Source of the DNA: Hirundichthys speculiger
Lineage: Eukaryota > Chordata > Actinopteri > Beloniformes > Exocoetidae
DNA: 64,000 nucleotides
Direction of reading: 5' to 3'
NCBI GenBank assembly: GCA_018398805.1
Contig: JAGFBZ010002568.1
Span: forward strand, 391,001-455,000
The notes under the pieces were generated by a model. That model was not told where the DNA came from. It did not search any database and saw only the letters and a list, made by a program, of their open reading frames with translations. The translations under genes were made by a program, and so were the position numbers. Below, in pieces: positions 28,872-39,700 of this stretch; the stretch's first letter is position 1, and every line of letters starts with the position of its first letter.

Positions 28872-30005
28872 TATAGGGTCCCAACGGGCCCTCTCATGTT
28901 TATAGGGGACCCAACGGGCCCTCTCATGTTTATAGGGGACCCACCGGGCCCTCTCATGTTTATAGGGGACCCAATGGGCCCTCTCATCTTTATAGGGGGC
29001 CCAACGGGCCCTCTCGTGTTTATAAGGGACCCAACTTGCCCTTTGATGTTTAAAGGGGACTCAACGGGCCGTTTGATGTTTATAGGGGGACCCAACGGGC
29101 CCTCTCTTGTTTAAAGGGGACCCAGCGGGCCCTCTCGTGTTTATAGTGGGACCCAATGGGCCCTCTGATGTTAATACGGGACCCAATGGGCTCTCTGAAG
29201 TTTATAAGGGACCCAACGGGCCCTCTGATGTTTATAGGGGACCCAACGTGCCCTCTGATGTCAATAGGGTGACCCAACGGGCCTTCTGATGTTTATAAGG
29301 GACCCAACGGGCCCTCTGATGTTTATAGGGGACCCAACGTGCCCTCTGATGTCAATAGGGTGACCCAACGGGCCTTCTGATGTTTATAGGGGACCCAACG
29401 GGCCCTCTCATCTTTATAGGGGACCAAACGGACCCTCTCGTGTTTATAGGGGACCCAACAGGCCCTCTTGTGTTTATAGTGGGACCCAACGGCCCTCTCG
29501 TGTTTATAAGGGGACCCAACGGGCCCTCTCGTGTTTATAGGGAACCCAAAAGGCCCTCTCGTGTTTATAGTGGACCTACTGGGCCCTCTGGAGTTTATAG
29601 TGGGACCCAACGGGCCCTCTGATGTTCATAGGGGACCCAACGGGCCTTCTAGTGTTTATAGTGGGACCCAACGGGCCCTCTCGTGTTTATAGGGGACTCA
29701 AGGGCCCTCTCATGTTTATGGGGGACCCAACGAGCCCTCTCGTGTTTATAGGGGACCCAACGGGCCCTCTCATGTTTATAGGGGACCCAACGGGCCCTCT
29801 CATGTTTATAGGGAACCCAACGGGCCCTCTCGTGTTTATAGTGGACCCACTGGGCCCTCTGGGGTTTATAGTGGGACCCAACAGGCCCTCTGATGTTTAT
29901 AGGGGACCCAACGGGCCCTCTAGTGTTTATAGCGGGACCCAACGGGCCCTCTCATGTTTATAGGGAACCCAACGGGCCCTCTCGTGTTCATAGGGGACCC
30001 AATGG
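28872..30005 (+). repeat. 30-31 bp minisatellite (gggacccaacgggccctctc)
   Basis: About 37 units: gggacccaacgggccctctc followed by gtgtttatag. The unit contains the GGGCCC palindrome. Reading as MFIGDPTGPL (10 residues) or the minus-strand INMRGPVGSP is a consequence of the 30-bp period. Confidence 0.96.
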
Positions 30006-30009
30006 ACTC

Positions 30010-31350
30010 ATTGTTATAACATTTTAACATGGATGTTTTTTTATATATATATATTTTTCATTTTAGCAGGCAGTACCTGGGGATAAAAACATGGCCTGGC
30101 CAGGAAAAGTCTGGTAGAAGAGAAAACCTGAAGCAGAATCAAAAGTTTCTCACAAACAGGACCTGCTGAAGTTGCTTCCTGACAGAACTCAAGTGAGAGC
30201 TGAGATTTCTTTTCTCAACAACTTTTAAATTCCTTCTGTGACCTGGATGACTGTAAATTCTTTTTCTAATGCATCATCTCACTTCATGGCCAGTTGCTTC
30301 CTCTTCAGCAGTTGCAGTCTCCAGTAACGTTACTGGGAACCTTCAACCGACATCTGCACCACTGCACGTGTGCGCTGGTGTGGTTTCGTCAGAGTAATGG
30401 CTTCTATTCATTATGAGGACAGTTGATTTTCATTTACTCCAGGCTCCGACAATTAAACAGAGCAGCTGAGGAGGTGATGGAGGTGGTGGAGGTGAGGGGT
30501 GGGGGGAGCGGGACGCCCAGAGGTCGCCCTCCACTTTAAGTGATGAATTAGATACTATTACGTGGAGCCGTCCCCCTCCTCTTCCTCTTCCTTGCTCAGC
30601 TTGTTCTTCAGGAGCCTGAGCGAATGTCGCCGTTGTTTCTGGCAACGTTAACTCCGTTAATTCTTTTGTTTTTTGGCTTCAGATTATAGTCTGGAGGACC
30701 CGTAGAAGGTTCTGTACTGTGAAGGTCCAAACCGACAGAAGACTATAAACCCTTTATTCATCTGTGGCAGTTTAAAACTCAAACTGAGTTTAATAAACCC
30801 ATCCTTCCTTTCAGTCTAGAAGTGATGTCTTTGAGCTCTGGTCTTCATCCCACTACGGTGAAAGGGTTCTGTTCTCAACCACTGGTTGGCAGTAACGCCA
30901 CAGGGATTCTGGGGCTTCTGGGATTCTGGGGCTACTGGGGCTACTGGGGCTACTGGTGAAGGATAGTGACAAGCCGAAACAAGCAATACGGATCCCCAAT
31001 TTTAGCTCCGTGTCTACCTTCAGATGGCCATGGTGGACCACTGCTGGGGAGAGGGGATCACATCTGGCACATCTGGGTAGAAGATCTACAAGGAAAAGAC
31101 CCTGGAACAACTGGAGGAACCCGCCAGTGGAGGGAAAACCAGGGTGCCTCCTGAACCGTCATGTTCCTCGCTACTGGAGCATCTTCCGTTAGGACAGAAA
31201 CACCCGTAGAGGACTTTCCTCACACCAGCAGTCTGTTTCTCCTTCTCTTTTCTCCTACTCCTTCTCTTGGAATCTGTGTTCATCTGTGTTCATCTACTGG
31301 GATGAAAGTCCTCCATCTAGAAATATTTTTATTCCACAGTCTGGTCTACT
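30010..31350. other. Intergenic sequence, no gene recognised
   Basis: Unique sequence with a short run of ggggctact repeats at 30907-30955 and a GGA/GGT-rich patch at 30470-30510. Frames of 60-85 codons show no domain. Confidence 0.45.
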
Positions 31351-31454
31351 ACTGATGGTCTAACCCAGCCTTCCTAAACCGGGGTGTCGCGGCACACTGG
31401 GGGTCGTCTGGCTGCTTCAGGGGTGTAAAAAAAAATGACCTATTCTGACATTTA

Positions 31455-32167
31455 CAGCGGTACCTCTACTTACGAACGTTTCTACTTACGAAATTTTCAG
31501 GTTACGAAACGCCTCATAGGAAAAATATTGCCTCTAAGTTACGAAAGAAATTTCAGGATACGAAAGGCAGAAACCCAGTAGCGCTGCTACTCTCAGCTCC
31601 CAGAGTTTACTGAACGTAAACATAGCTGTAGCTGCTCTGCCATTGGCTATCGCTTAGCATCTTCCTGGCATCCCATTGGCTGTATGAGCGTAACCCAGCA
31701 ACCCAGATAAACAAACAATTTTTACCTCCACCAAGGAGGTTGTTTTTGCTGGCGTTTATCTGTCTGTCTGTCTGTCTGTGTTCAAGATAACTCTAAAAGT
31801 TATGGATGGATTTTTATGAAATTTTCCAGAGTTGTCAGAAATATGAAAAGGAAGAACTGATTTCATTTTGGTTCTGATCTGGAAGAAATCCTGGGTTCTG
31901 GATGACTTTCAAATTTTCTATAATTGTTGCGTTTAGTGGAGGTCTGCGCTCTCTGAGTGCTTTTCTAGTTCTAACATGTATTTCTAACAGGTTTTTATGT
32001 CATTTCATGTATTATTTATAATTTATAAAAAAAATAATGTTTGAATTTTGGGGGGCTTGGAACAGATTAGTGCATTTCCATGGAAAACCACGTCTCTACT
32101 TAAGGAAGTTATCAGGTTCGAAACTACTTCCAGAACCAAATTAATTTCATAAGTAGAGATAGCGCTG
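31455..32167. mobile_element. TA-flanked DNA element nested in the hAT
   Basis: TA at 31453-31454 and 32168-32169 flank terminal inverted repeats CAGCGGTACCTCTACTTACG (left) and CAGCGCTATCTCTACTTATG (right, reverse complement). The TA duplication fits the Tc1/mariner group. Non-coding and 713 bp, with a further insertion at about 31723-31985. Confidence 0.82.
31723..31985 (+). mobile_element. Dispersed repeat (cctccaccaaggaggtt type), nested
   Basis: Starts acctccaccaaggaggttgt, contains a tctg microsatellite and gataactctaaaagttatgg, and ends gcgctctctgagtgcttttc. The same sequence occurs on the minus strand at 55490-55732, which proves it is dispersed. I recognise it as a repeat common in fish but cannot name its family. 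Confidence 0.75.
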
Positions 32168-32386
32168 TATAAATATATGAATGCATACATAAATACATAC
32201 TTTTTGCCTATGAATGAATACATAAATAAGATACATAATTGGACATGAAATGAATAATAAAAATATGTCTCACATGCCCATTTCCCAATGTTAACATCGT
32301 GACTGCCCAGTTAGCTTACGTCGTAATATCATTTAACCGCTTGAGTTTTATTTCACAGATAGCAAAGAGAACTTTTTAGCAGCATC

Positions 32387-32506
32387 ATGGATGGTTTTCT
32401 AAAAAGAAAAGCCCCACAGGAACGGAACATCACAGAGGAGCCGACTTCTTCATCAAGACTTCATCCACCAGCTCTGAGTCTGCTCCATAGGTTGCAATGC
32501 TAGCTG
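32387..32506 (+). pseudogene. hAT transposase N-terminal remnant
   Basis: ATG at 32387 opens MDGFLKRKAPQERNITEEPT and ends at a TAG after about 39 codons. The MDxFLKRK start is typical of ZBED5/Charlie-like hAT proteins. The BED finger and catalytic core are absent. Confidence 0.6.
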
Positions 32507-32764
32507 CTAGCGATGAGGCTAAAAAGAGGCAATACAAGGATGATGGATGGAAGCAAGCACATCACGGATGAAAAGAAGCTTTCCTGCTGAGGCCTACTCT
32601 GGTGCAGTTATCCTGTTCAGGTTATTTAAACTAAATAAACGGGACGGATGCATTTACAGTCGGAGCTTTGGATTATATTTTACTCTGGGGTGGCGTGAGA
32701 TTTTATTCACTTTTGAAAGGTGTCGTTACTGAAAAAAGGTTGAGAAAGGCTGGTCTAACCCCAA

Positions 32765-33855
32765 ACCCCCCGACTGACAGAAATACCTGAAAGGGGCCTG
32801 GTCTTATTAACATGAACGTTTTCATCTGTTTATCATCTCTCTTTGATTTCTACTCTTTCTTTGTCTAATCTTGAACATTTCAAAGGCTTTATCAAATTTA
32901 TAAATAACTTTGTTGATGTTTCTGGTCCTGAATGCTGACAGAAATACCCGTAAAGCTGTAGTTTTCCCATCACTTTATCATCAGTTGGTTCCTGTTTCTT
33001 CTTCTTCTTCATCTGGCCTCTCCAATACTGATATCTCATCTAGAACAGTTCAGCTGCGTGATCTGGCTGTAATTACTCAGTGAAATACTCGTAGGACCCC
33101 TGATCTTCCTGACTTCAGGGCCTCCATCTGTCTTTCGTCGGGATCCTCTTTTCTGCTTCTTCTTTGAATTATTTGTGGTTCTTTTTCTTTCAATTATTTG
33201 GATGCCGTTATTCAGAATATAAATGGCTCCAGCTCATGCTCTGGGCTCAGGCTGTTACCCATGTAGACTCGGAGGTCTTCATGCATCCCCTGTGCTCCCT
33301 CTGTCTTCGCTTTGTTTAACGTTAGGATTAGGGGTTAGGTCAAGAGAAAAACGCAGTTCTCCTAAAGGAGAATTCCAGAGGCACAGGCTCTCAGGGACAA
33401 TGCCAGAAAGACACTGTCCATAAAAAAAAAAAATTTATTAATAATAAAAAAAAAAATAAAGAAATAAAATATATTTCAAAATGGATGCCATGCGAGTCAG
33501 GCCAAGGGGCAGAGGTGCAGCAGGGATATTTGTTTGCTAAAAAGCTCCCGTGACCAAAGGCCCCAAAATCCATAATACCAGGGTGGTGGAGTAGGATTTA
33601 GAGTAAAAGTTAGTTAATAATTTAAATTACATTAATAATTTTAATTTCCAACCCACTGAATCATTTTAAAATTAAAAAATAAAACCATAAATAAATATTA
33701 AAAATAAGTGCTAGAGAATAAAGTGCTGATAATAATAATAAGAAAAAGTTAAAAAAAAACATGCAAAAAATATAAAACAATGTATTTAAGAATATAGAAT
33801 GACATACAGAGACAAAATTCATAGATTTCGTGGGGGAAAAATTGTTTAAAATTTA
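32765..33855. other. Intergenic sequence, no gene recognised
   Basis: Unique then A/T-rich sequence with a poly(A) and ataaaa tract at 33421-33475. No domain found in any frame. Confidence 0.45.
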
Positions 33856-33861
33856 AAAATT

Positions 33862-33925
33862 GTTAGGGTTAGGTTTGGGGTTAGGGTTAGGGGTTAGGGT
33901 TAGGGGTTAGGGGTTGGGGTTAGGT
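33862..33925 (+). repeat. Interstitial telomere-like (TTAGGG) patch
   Basis: Degenerate copies of gttaggg/ggggttagggttagg over about 60 bp. A lone related word (ggattaggggttagg) occurs at 33324. Confidence 0.85.
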
Positions 33926-33934
33926 AACAAACGT

Positions 33935-34435
33935 CCTCCTCCGTGAATGCCGAGGCCTGGACCGGCTCGGGTATAACGGAGCTAAACACATATTAGCATT
34001 GGAGAGCAAACGAACATATTAGTGTGCGGCTGATGTGATGAGACGGGCGGCTCCTTGCGATCAGTCATCCGGCGGGGGACAAACACAATTACAGAGAAAC
34101 TCCTGACCTCTGCATCTCGCCTCCATTTAAATGTTTGATGTCTCATTGAATTAGTATCACAGTGTGAAAGACAAAGCTAATGGAAATGAGCCGGAGACAG
34201 GCAATACTGCTGATTGGGCCTGATATAATTAGAATAATATCGCGTCCGGCGTTAATAACAAGGAAAGGAAATAAATAACGGGGACATCGTTTAATAGCCG
34301 CTGCGCTAAACTGGCTGCGTTCAAATATGCCGAGGCCAGCGCTTCTTCCTGTTTACTCATGGACCGCTGATCGTCTGAATATTGATGTGGCGGAGCAATC
34401 GGCGGTGAAGGATCCTCCGTTCTCGGCTCTGGAGG
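33935..34435. other. Non-repetitive island, possible conserved non-coding element
   Basis: Unique sequence with words such as gaattagtatcacagtgtga, gacaaagctaatggaaatga and tgatataattagaataat (34150-34240). The smooth composition and homeodomain-like ATTA cores resemble vertebrate enhancers. No coding potential is seen. Confidence 0.45.
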
Positions 34436-34437
34436 AG

Positions 34438-34439
<2 letters not shown>

Positions 34440-34488
<49 letters not shown>

Positions 34489-34498
34489 GGGGGGGGGG
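34440..34498. repeat. (TG)16 followed by a 27-nt poly(G) run
   Basis: A TG dinucleotide tract passes directly into 27 consecutive G. This is potential Z-DNA beside a potential G-quadruplex, inside otherwise enhancer-like sequence. Confidence 0.95.
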
Positions 34499-35039
34499 CT
34501 CTCGTCCTGATTATTCATCTTGATAAATACATAAGGACGGACTAAATTATGGCTGTTTTTCAGCCGGTGCTGCTTCATCCTGGTGTGAATTAGCTTTGCT
34601 GATGGATGGGAGACGCTGCTAAACTCCTCGCCAGAGTCGCCGGAGTTTACTCTCCACAAATATTCATTTAGCCGCTGACAGTGGTGGAGATGTGCTTTTG
34701 TTTTATGCTGCTTTAATTGTTTTTCCTCCTGAGGAAATTATTATTTGTCATTTTTAGGAAATTATCAGGAAATTGCAGCAGCTGAGAACAAACTGATTTC
34801 TGTTTGTGTGAAAGCTTCAGGAGGGTTTCATCGCTGTCTGGTTCTGGTTTAATCTCTCCAGAAGAAACTACAAGTTACCCGGCCAAGACACAGATTTGAC
34901 TGCTTTTACATCTTTCAGTCTAAATCTGTTCATCATTACAGAAATCTAATTCAACCAAGCTGAGAGAATTCTGGGAAATCACTGATCTGGCATAAATCAT
35001 ACATGATGACTCAATCTGTATAAAATATAAAATGACAGT

Positions 35040-35126
35040 AATATCATCAATAAGCAGATGGTTATGGGTCCTACAGTAGATCCCTGTGGGACACCAGGGA
35101 TGTCCAGCAAAAGAAGAGTTGAACAT
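35040..35126 (-). mobile_element. LINE reverse transcriptase fragment 1
   Basis: The minus strand reads LDIPGVPQGSTVGPIT, the conserved GVPQGSxxGP turn of non-LTR reverse transcriptases, followed by ICLLMI and stops. Only this small block is recognisable. Confidence 0.7.
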
Positions 35127-35394
35127 TTGCTCTTAATTAGTCCTGAAACTAAAAATTCCCCTTCTCTGGAAAATAAAAAGCAGCAGATTTGACAAAAATT
35201 AAATACAATTTATCATGTTTATAAAATAAAAACATAAATGAAAAAAAAATGCAAACAGGCATGGATCTTATGAAAAACATCGAAAATGCAAAATAATGTG
35301 AGTTTGCTCTTAATTTACCCATTAAACTGAACACTCTTCATTTCTGAGCCATAGAAACCATTAATAACAATAAATGACAGTTTAATAAAAACAT

Positions 35395-35520
35395 CTAACG
35401 AGCAAGATGCACGGGTCCTACAGTAGATCCTTGAGGAACACCATGTTTGTTAAACTGCATCATCATTTTCATGTAGAAGCTGCTGTTCCCTCCTTTAAAT
35501 CGTATGTCTTTTTCTTGAGT
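35395..35520 (-). mobile_element. LINE reverse transcriptase fragment 2
   Basis: The minus strand reads FNKHGVPQGSTVGPVH, the same motif with the same STV variant as the fragment about 350 bp away. Its other side is interrupted at about 35522 by a hAT-like element. Confidence 0.7.
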
Positions 35521-35521
35521 T

Positions 35522-35903
35522 AAGTGGTGCGCAAACTGTGGTACGCGAGCGCTCTCTGGTGCTACGCAGGGAACGTCATAACTTTCCATTTTTTCCCACA
35601 TTTTCACTTTAAAAAAAATCCAAAACATGAAATGCATTATAAATACGTTTCAAACGAGTGTAAATTGTGTATTTTAAAAAAGTTGTTGCATATTCAGTTG
35701 CAGTGCAGATGCAACAACCTTTGAGTGTTTATTTTGCTCTGTATGAGAGTATGACCAGCCACAATAAGGAGTAAACATCTCTGTGTGTTTAAAGCTAATT
35801 ATGGCATATATGGCTATATGTTAAAACTGGTCATCATGGTGATACTCAGAGAGCTGAACAGTTTCTCAGGTTGTACGCAGAATTAAAGGTTAGAGAAGCA
35901 CTG
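35522..35903. mobile_element. Small hAT-like element (MITE)
   Basis: Left end AAGTGGTGCGCAAACTG; right end, reverse complement, CAGTGCTTCTCTAACC. The word gagttaa is found on both flanks (35517-35523 and 35903-35909), which suits a hAT target duplication, though the exact limits are unclear. About 380 bp and non-coding. Confidence 0.55.
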
Positions 35904-35909
35904 AGTTAA

Positions 35910-36770
35910 ACAATAAAAAGAGAGAAACTTGATCATTCTGTCTGATGTAGATCTTCTGCAGGATCATCATCCTGCTCTGGTGATTGATCTTAAACTGTGG
36001 ACATGCGACTTCAGGTTTACAGAAACCAAGAAGACCTTTAAGCGGGCAGCATGGAGGTGTTTGGCGTCCTAAAGATCTTCTGTGTCTGGTGTTGTGGCTT
36101 CACAGCCTGCTTCCTCCTGATCTGCTGCACGTTTGAATGGACCAACAGCACTAACATCATGATGGATTAGGAGGCGCAACGGTGCGTCGGGTTGAAATAA
36201 TACCTCCTGTTGTGGGATTAAGTGGGCCTCGCTGCCGTGTGGAGGACTCCGCTGCAGCTCCTCCTGTTAATGATGTCTGTCCTGGACGCTGAGAGAGCCC
36301 CAAACTTGAATTGTTCCGCTCGGCGGCGCCGCCTCGCGAATTAACCTGTCCACCCTCAGAGACGACCCGATGGGATTAAAGCAGCTGAAACCCAGCGGCG
36401 GCAGCAGGAGAAGTGATGATGGAGGAGTTTCAGCGCTCGGGAAGGATCGCGGCGAGAATGTAAAACCATCACAGACTCTGAGGGAAAGAACAGGGCCCCA
36501 GTCTGTCCAGAACCCAGCCGGTTCACGTCAACACCAGCGATTCACCACGAGATTCAGTTGGATGAAAATAACTGTTTCTATGTGGAAACAGACAAACGTC
36601 AGCATGAATTATGTATCAAAGCTGAAGCAAAGATGCAGCAACGTCCATTCGTTCTCTTTCCAGGGCGACCTTCTGACTATAAATAACGAAAAAGGACTGA
36701 TATTTACAGCAGATTACAACAAGAAGTCAGCGGCTAATTCCATCAAAGCAAATCGCTTTCATCAACTGAG
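35910..36770. other. Non-repetitive island before the 18-bp array
   Basis: GC-balanced unique sequence at 36030-36770, including ctcctcctgttaatgatgtc. The forward frame opening at 36370 runs into the array and looks accidental: it lacks a splice or domain signature. Possible enhancer sequence; no gene called. Confidence 0.4.
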
Positions 36771-36772
36771 CC

Positions 36773-39700
36773 CTTTATCGTACGAGAGCATTTTATCGTA
36801 CGAGAGCATTTTATCTTACGAGAGCATTTTATCACATGTGACCATTTTATTGTACGTGAGCATTTTATCGTACGAGAGCAGTTTATCGTATCTGAGCATT
36901 TTATCGTATGTGAGCAGCTTATCGTACCTGAGCATTTTATTGTGCGTGAGCATTTTATCGTACGTGAGCATTTTATCATATGTGAGCATTTTATCGTATG
37001 TGAGGCATTTATCGTACGTGTGCATTTTACTGTATGTGAGCAGTTTATTGTACGTGAGCAGTTTATTGAACATGAGCAGTTTATCGTACATGAGCAGTTC
37101 ATCGTATGTAAGCAGTTTATCATACATGAGCCATTTATCGTTTGTGAGCTGTTTATCGTACGTGAGCAGTTTATCGTCCGTGTGCATTTTATCGTACGTG
37201 AGCAGCTTATCCTACGTGAGCAGTTTATCCTACGTGTGCATTTCATTGTACCTGAGCATTTTATTGTACCTGAGCAGTTTATCGTACGTGAGCATTTTAT
37301 TGTACGTGAGCCATTTATCGTACGTTTGCCATTTATCGTACATGTGCATTTTATTGTACGTGAGCAGCTTATCGTACATAAGCAGTTTATCGTACCTGAG
37401 CATTTCATTGTACATGAGCATTTTATCATACGTGAGCAGTTCATCCTACGTTAGCCGTTTATCGTACATGAGCAGTTTATCGTACGTGAGCCATTTATCG
37501 TACGTCAGCCGTTTATCCTACATGAGGAGTTTATCGTCCTGAGCATTTTATCGTACCTGAGCATTTTGTTGTACATGAGCAGTTTATTGTACATGAGCAG
37601 TTTATTGTATGTGAGCCGTTTATCGTACGTGAGTAGTTAATCGTACTTGTGCATTTTATCGTACGTGAGCAGCTTATCCTACGTGAGCAGTTTATCAAAT
37701 GTGTGTATTTTATCGTACCTGAGCATTTTATTGTACATGAGCATTTTATCGTATGTGAGCAGTTCATCGTACGTGACCTGTTTATCGTATGTGAGCCATT
37801 TATCGTATGTGAGCAGTTTAGAGTACGTGAGCATTTTATCGTACGTGAGCAGTTTATCGTATGTGAGCCGTTTTATCGTACGTGAGCAGTTAATCGTACT
37901 TGTGCATTTTATCGTACGTCAGCAGCTTATCTTACGTAAGCAGTTTATCAAATGTGTGCATTTTATCGTTCCTGAGCATTTTATCGTACCTGAGCATTTT
38001 GTTGTACATGAGCAGTTTATTGTACATGAGCAGTTTATCGTACGTGAGCCATTTCTTGTACGTAAGCATTTTATTGTACGTAAGCCGTTTATCATACGTG
38101 TGCATTTTATTGTACGTGAGCAGCTTATCGTATGTAAACAGTTCATCGTACCTGAGCATTTTATCGTACATGAGCATTTTAATCGTACGTGAGCAGTTCA
38201 TCGTACATCAGCCGTTTATCCTACATAAGGAGTTTATCGTTCCTGAGCATTTTATCGTACCTGAGCATTTTGTTGTACATGAGCAGTTTATTGTACATGA
38301 GCAGTTTATCGTATGTGAGCCGTTTATCGTACGTGAGTAGTTAATCGTACGTGAGCAGCTTATCCTACATGAGCAGTTTATCAAATGTGTGTATTTTATC
38401 GTACCTGAGCATTTTATCGTACATGAGCATTTTATCGTATGTGAGCAGTTCATCGTACGTGACCTGTTTATCGTATGTGAGCCATTTATCGTATGTGAGC
38501 AGTTTATCGTACGTGAGCATTTTATCGTACATGAGCAGTTTATTGTATGTGAGCCGTTTATCGTACGTGAGCAGTTAATCGTACTTGTGCATTTTATCGT
38601 ACGTCAGCAGCTTATCCTACGTGAGCAGTTTATCAAATGTGTGCATTTTATCGTACCTGAGCATTTTATCGTACATGAGCATTTTATCGTATGTGAGCAG
38701 TTCATCGTACGTGACCTGTTTATCGTATGTGAGCCATTTATCGTACGTGAGCAGTTTATCGTACGTGAGCATTTTATCGTACGTGAGCTGTTCATCGTAC
38801 GTGAACAGTTTATATATGTGAGCATTTAATTGTATGTGAGCAGTTAATTGTACGTGAGCATTTTATTGTATGTGTGCATTTTATCATACGTTTGCCATTC
38901 ATCGTAAGTGTGCATTTTATCGTACGCGAACAGTTTATCATACGTAAGCAGTTTATCTTACCTGAGCATTTTATTGTACATGAGCATTTTATCGTACGTG
39001 AGCAGTTCATCGTACATGAGCCGTTTATCCTACGTGAGCAGTTTATCGTATGTGAGTGGTTTATCGTACGTGAGTATTTTATCGTACGTAAGCAGTTCAT
39101 CGTACGTGACCGGTTTATCGTATGTGAGCCATTTATCTTTTGTGAGCAGTTTATCGTACGTGTGCATTTTATCGTACTTGAGCAGCTTATCCTACGTGAG
39201 CTGTTATCCTATGTGTGCAGTTTATTGTATGTGAGTGCTTTATCGTACATGAGCATTTTATTGTACGTGAGCAGTTCATTGTACGTGACCCGTTTATCGT
39301 ATGTGAGCCGTTTATTGTCCGTGAGTAGTTTATCGTACGTGAGCAGTTTATCGTACGTGAGCCGTTTATCATACGTGAGCAGTTTAGTGTACGTGAGCAG
39401 TTTATTGAACATGAGCAGTTTATCATATGTGAGCAGTTTATCATACATGAGCCATTTATCGTATGTGAGCCGTTTATCGTACGTGAGCAGTTTATCGTAC
39501 TTGTGCATTTTATCGTACGTGAGCAGCTTATCCTACGTGAGCAGTTTATCAAATGTGTGCATTTTATCGTACCTGAGCCTTTTATCGCACATGAGTATTT
39601 TATCGTATGTGAGCAGTTCATCGTACGTGACCTGTTTATCGTATGTGAGCCATTAATCGTACGTGAGCAGTTTATCGTACGTGAGCATTTTATCGTACGT

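Larger units (their letters stand above)
31366..32752 (+). mobile_element. hAT (Charlie-like) transposon with 8-bp target duplication
   Basis: The 8-bp direct repeat gtctaacc lies at 31358-31365 and 32753-32760. The termini CAGCCTTCCTAAACC (left) and CAGCCTTTCTCAACC (right, reverse complement) are hAT-like. At 32387 a frame starts MDGFLKRKAPQERN, resembling the first residues of ZBED/Charlie-type transposases, and stops after about 39 codons. Further on, DEAKKRQYKDDGW-like words are readable. Most of the transposase is gone. A second element is inserted at 31455-32167. Confidence 0.88.

Noticed and set aside
28871..29963. MFIGDPTGPL-type collagen-like frames
   Set aside because: They follow from the 30-bp minisatellite and are interrupted wherever a unit has 31 bp.
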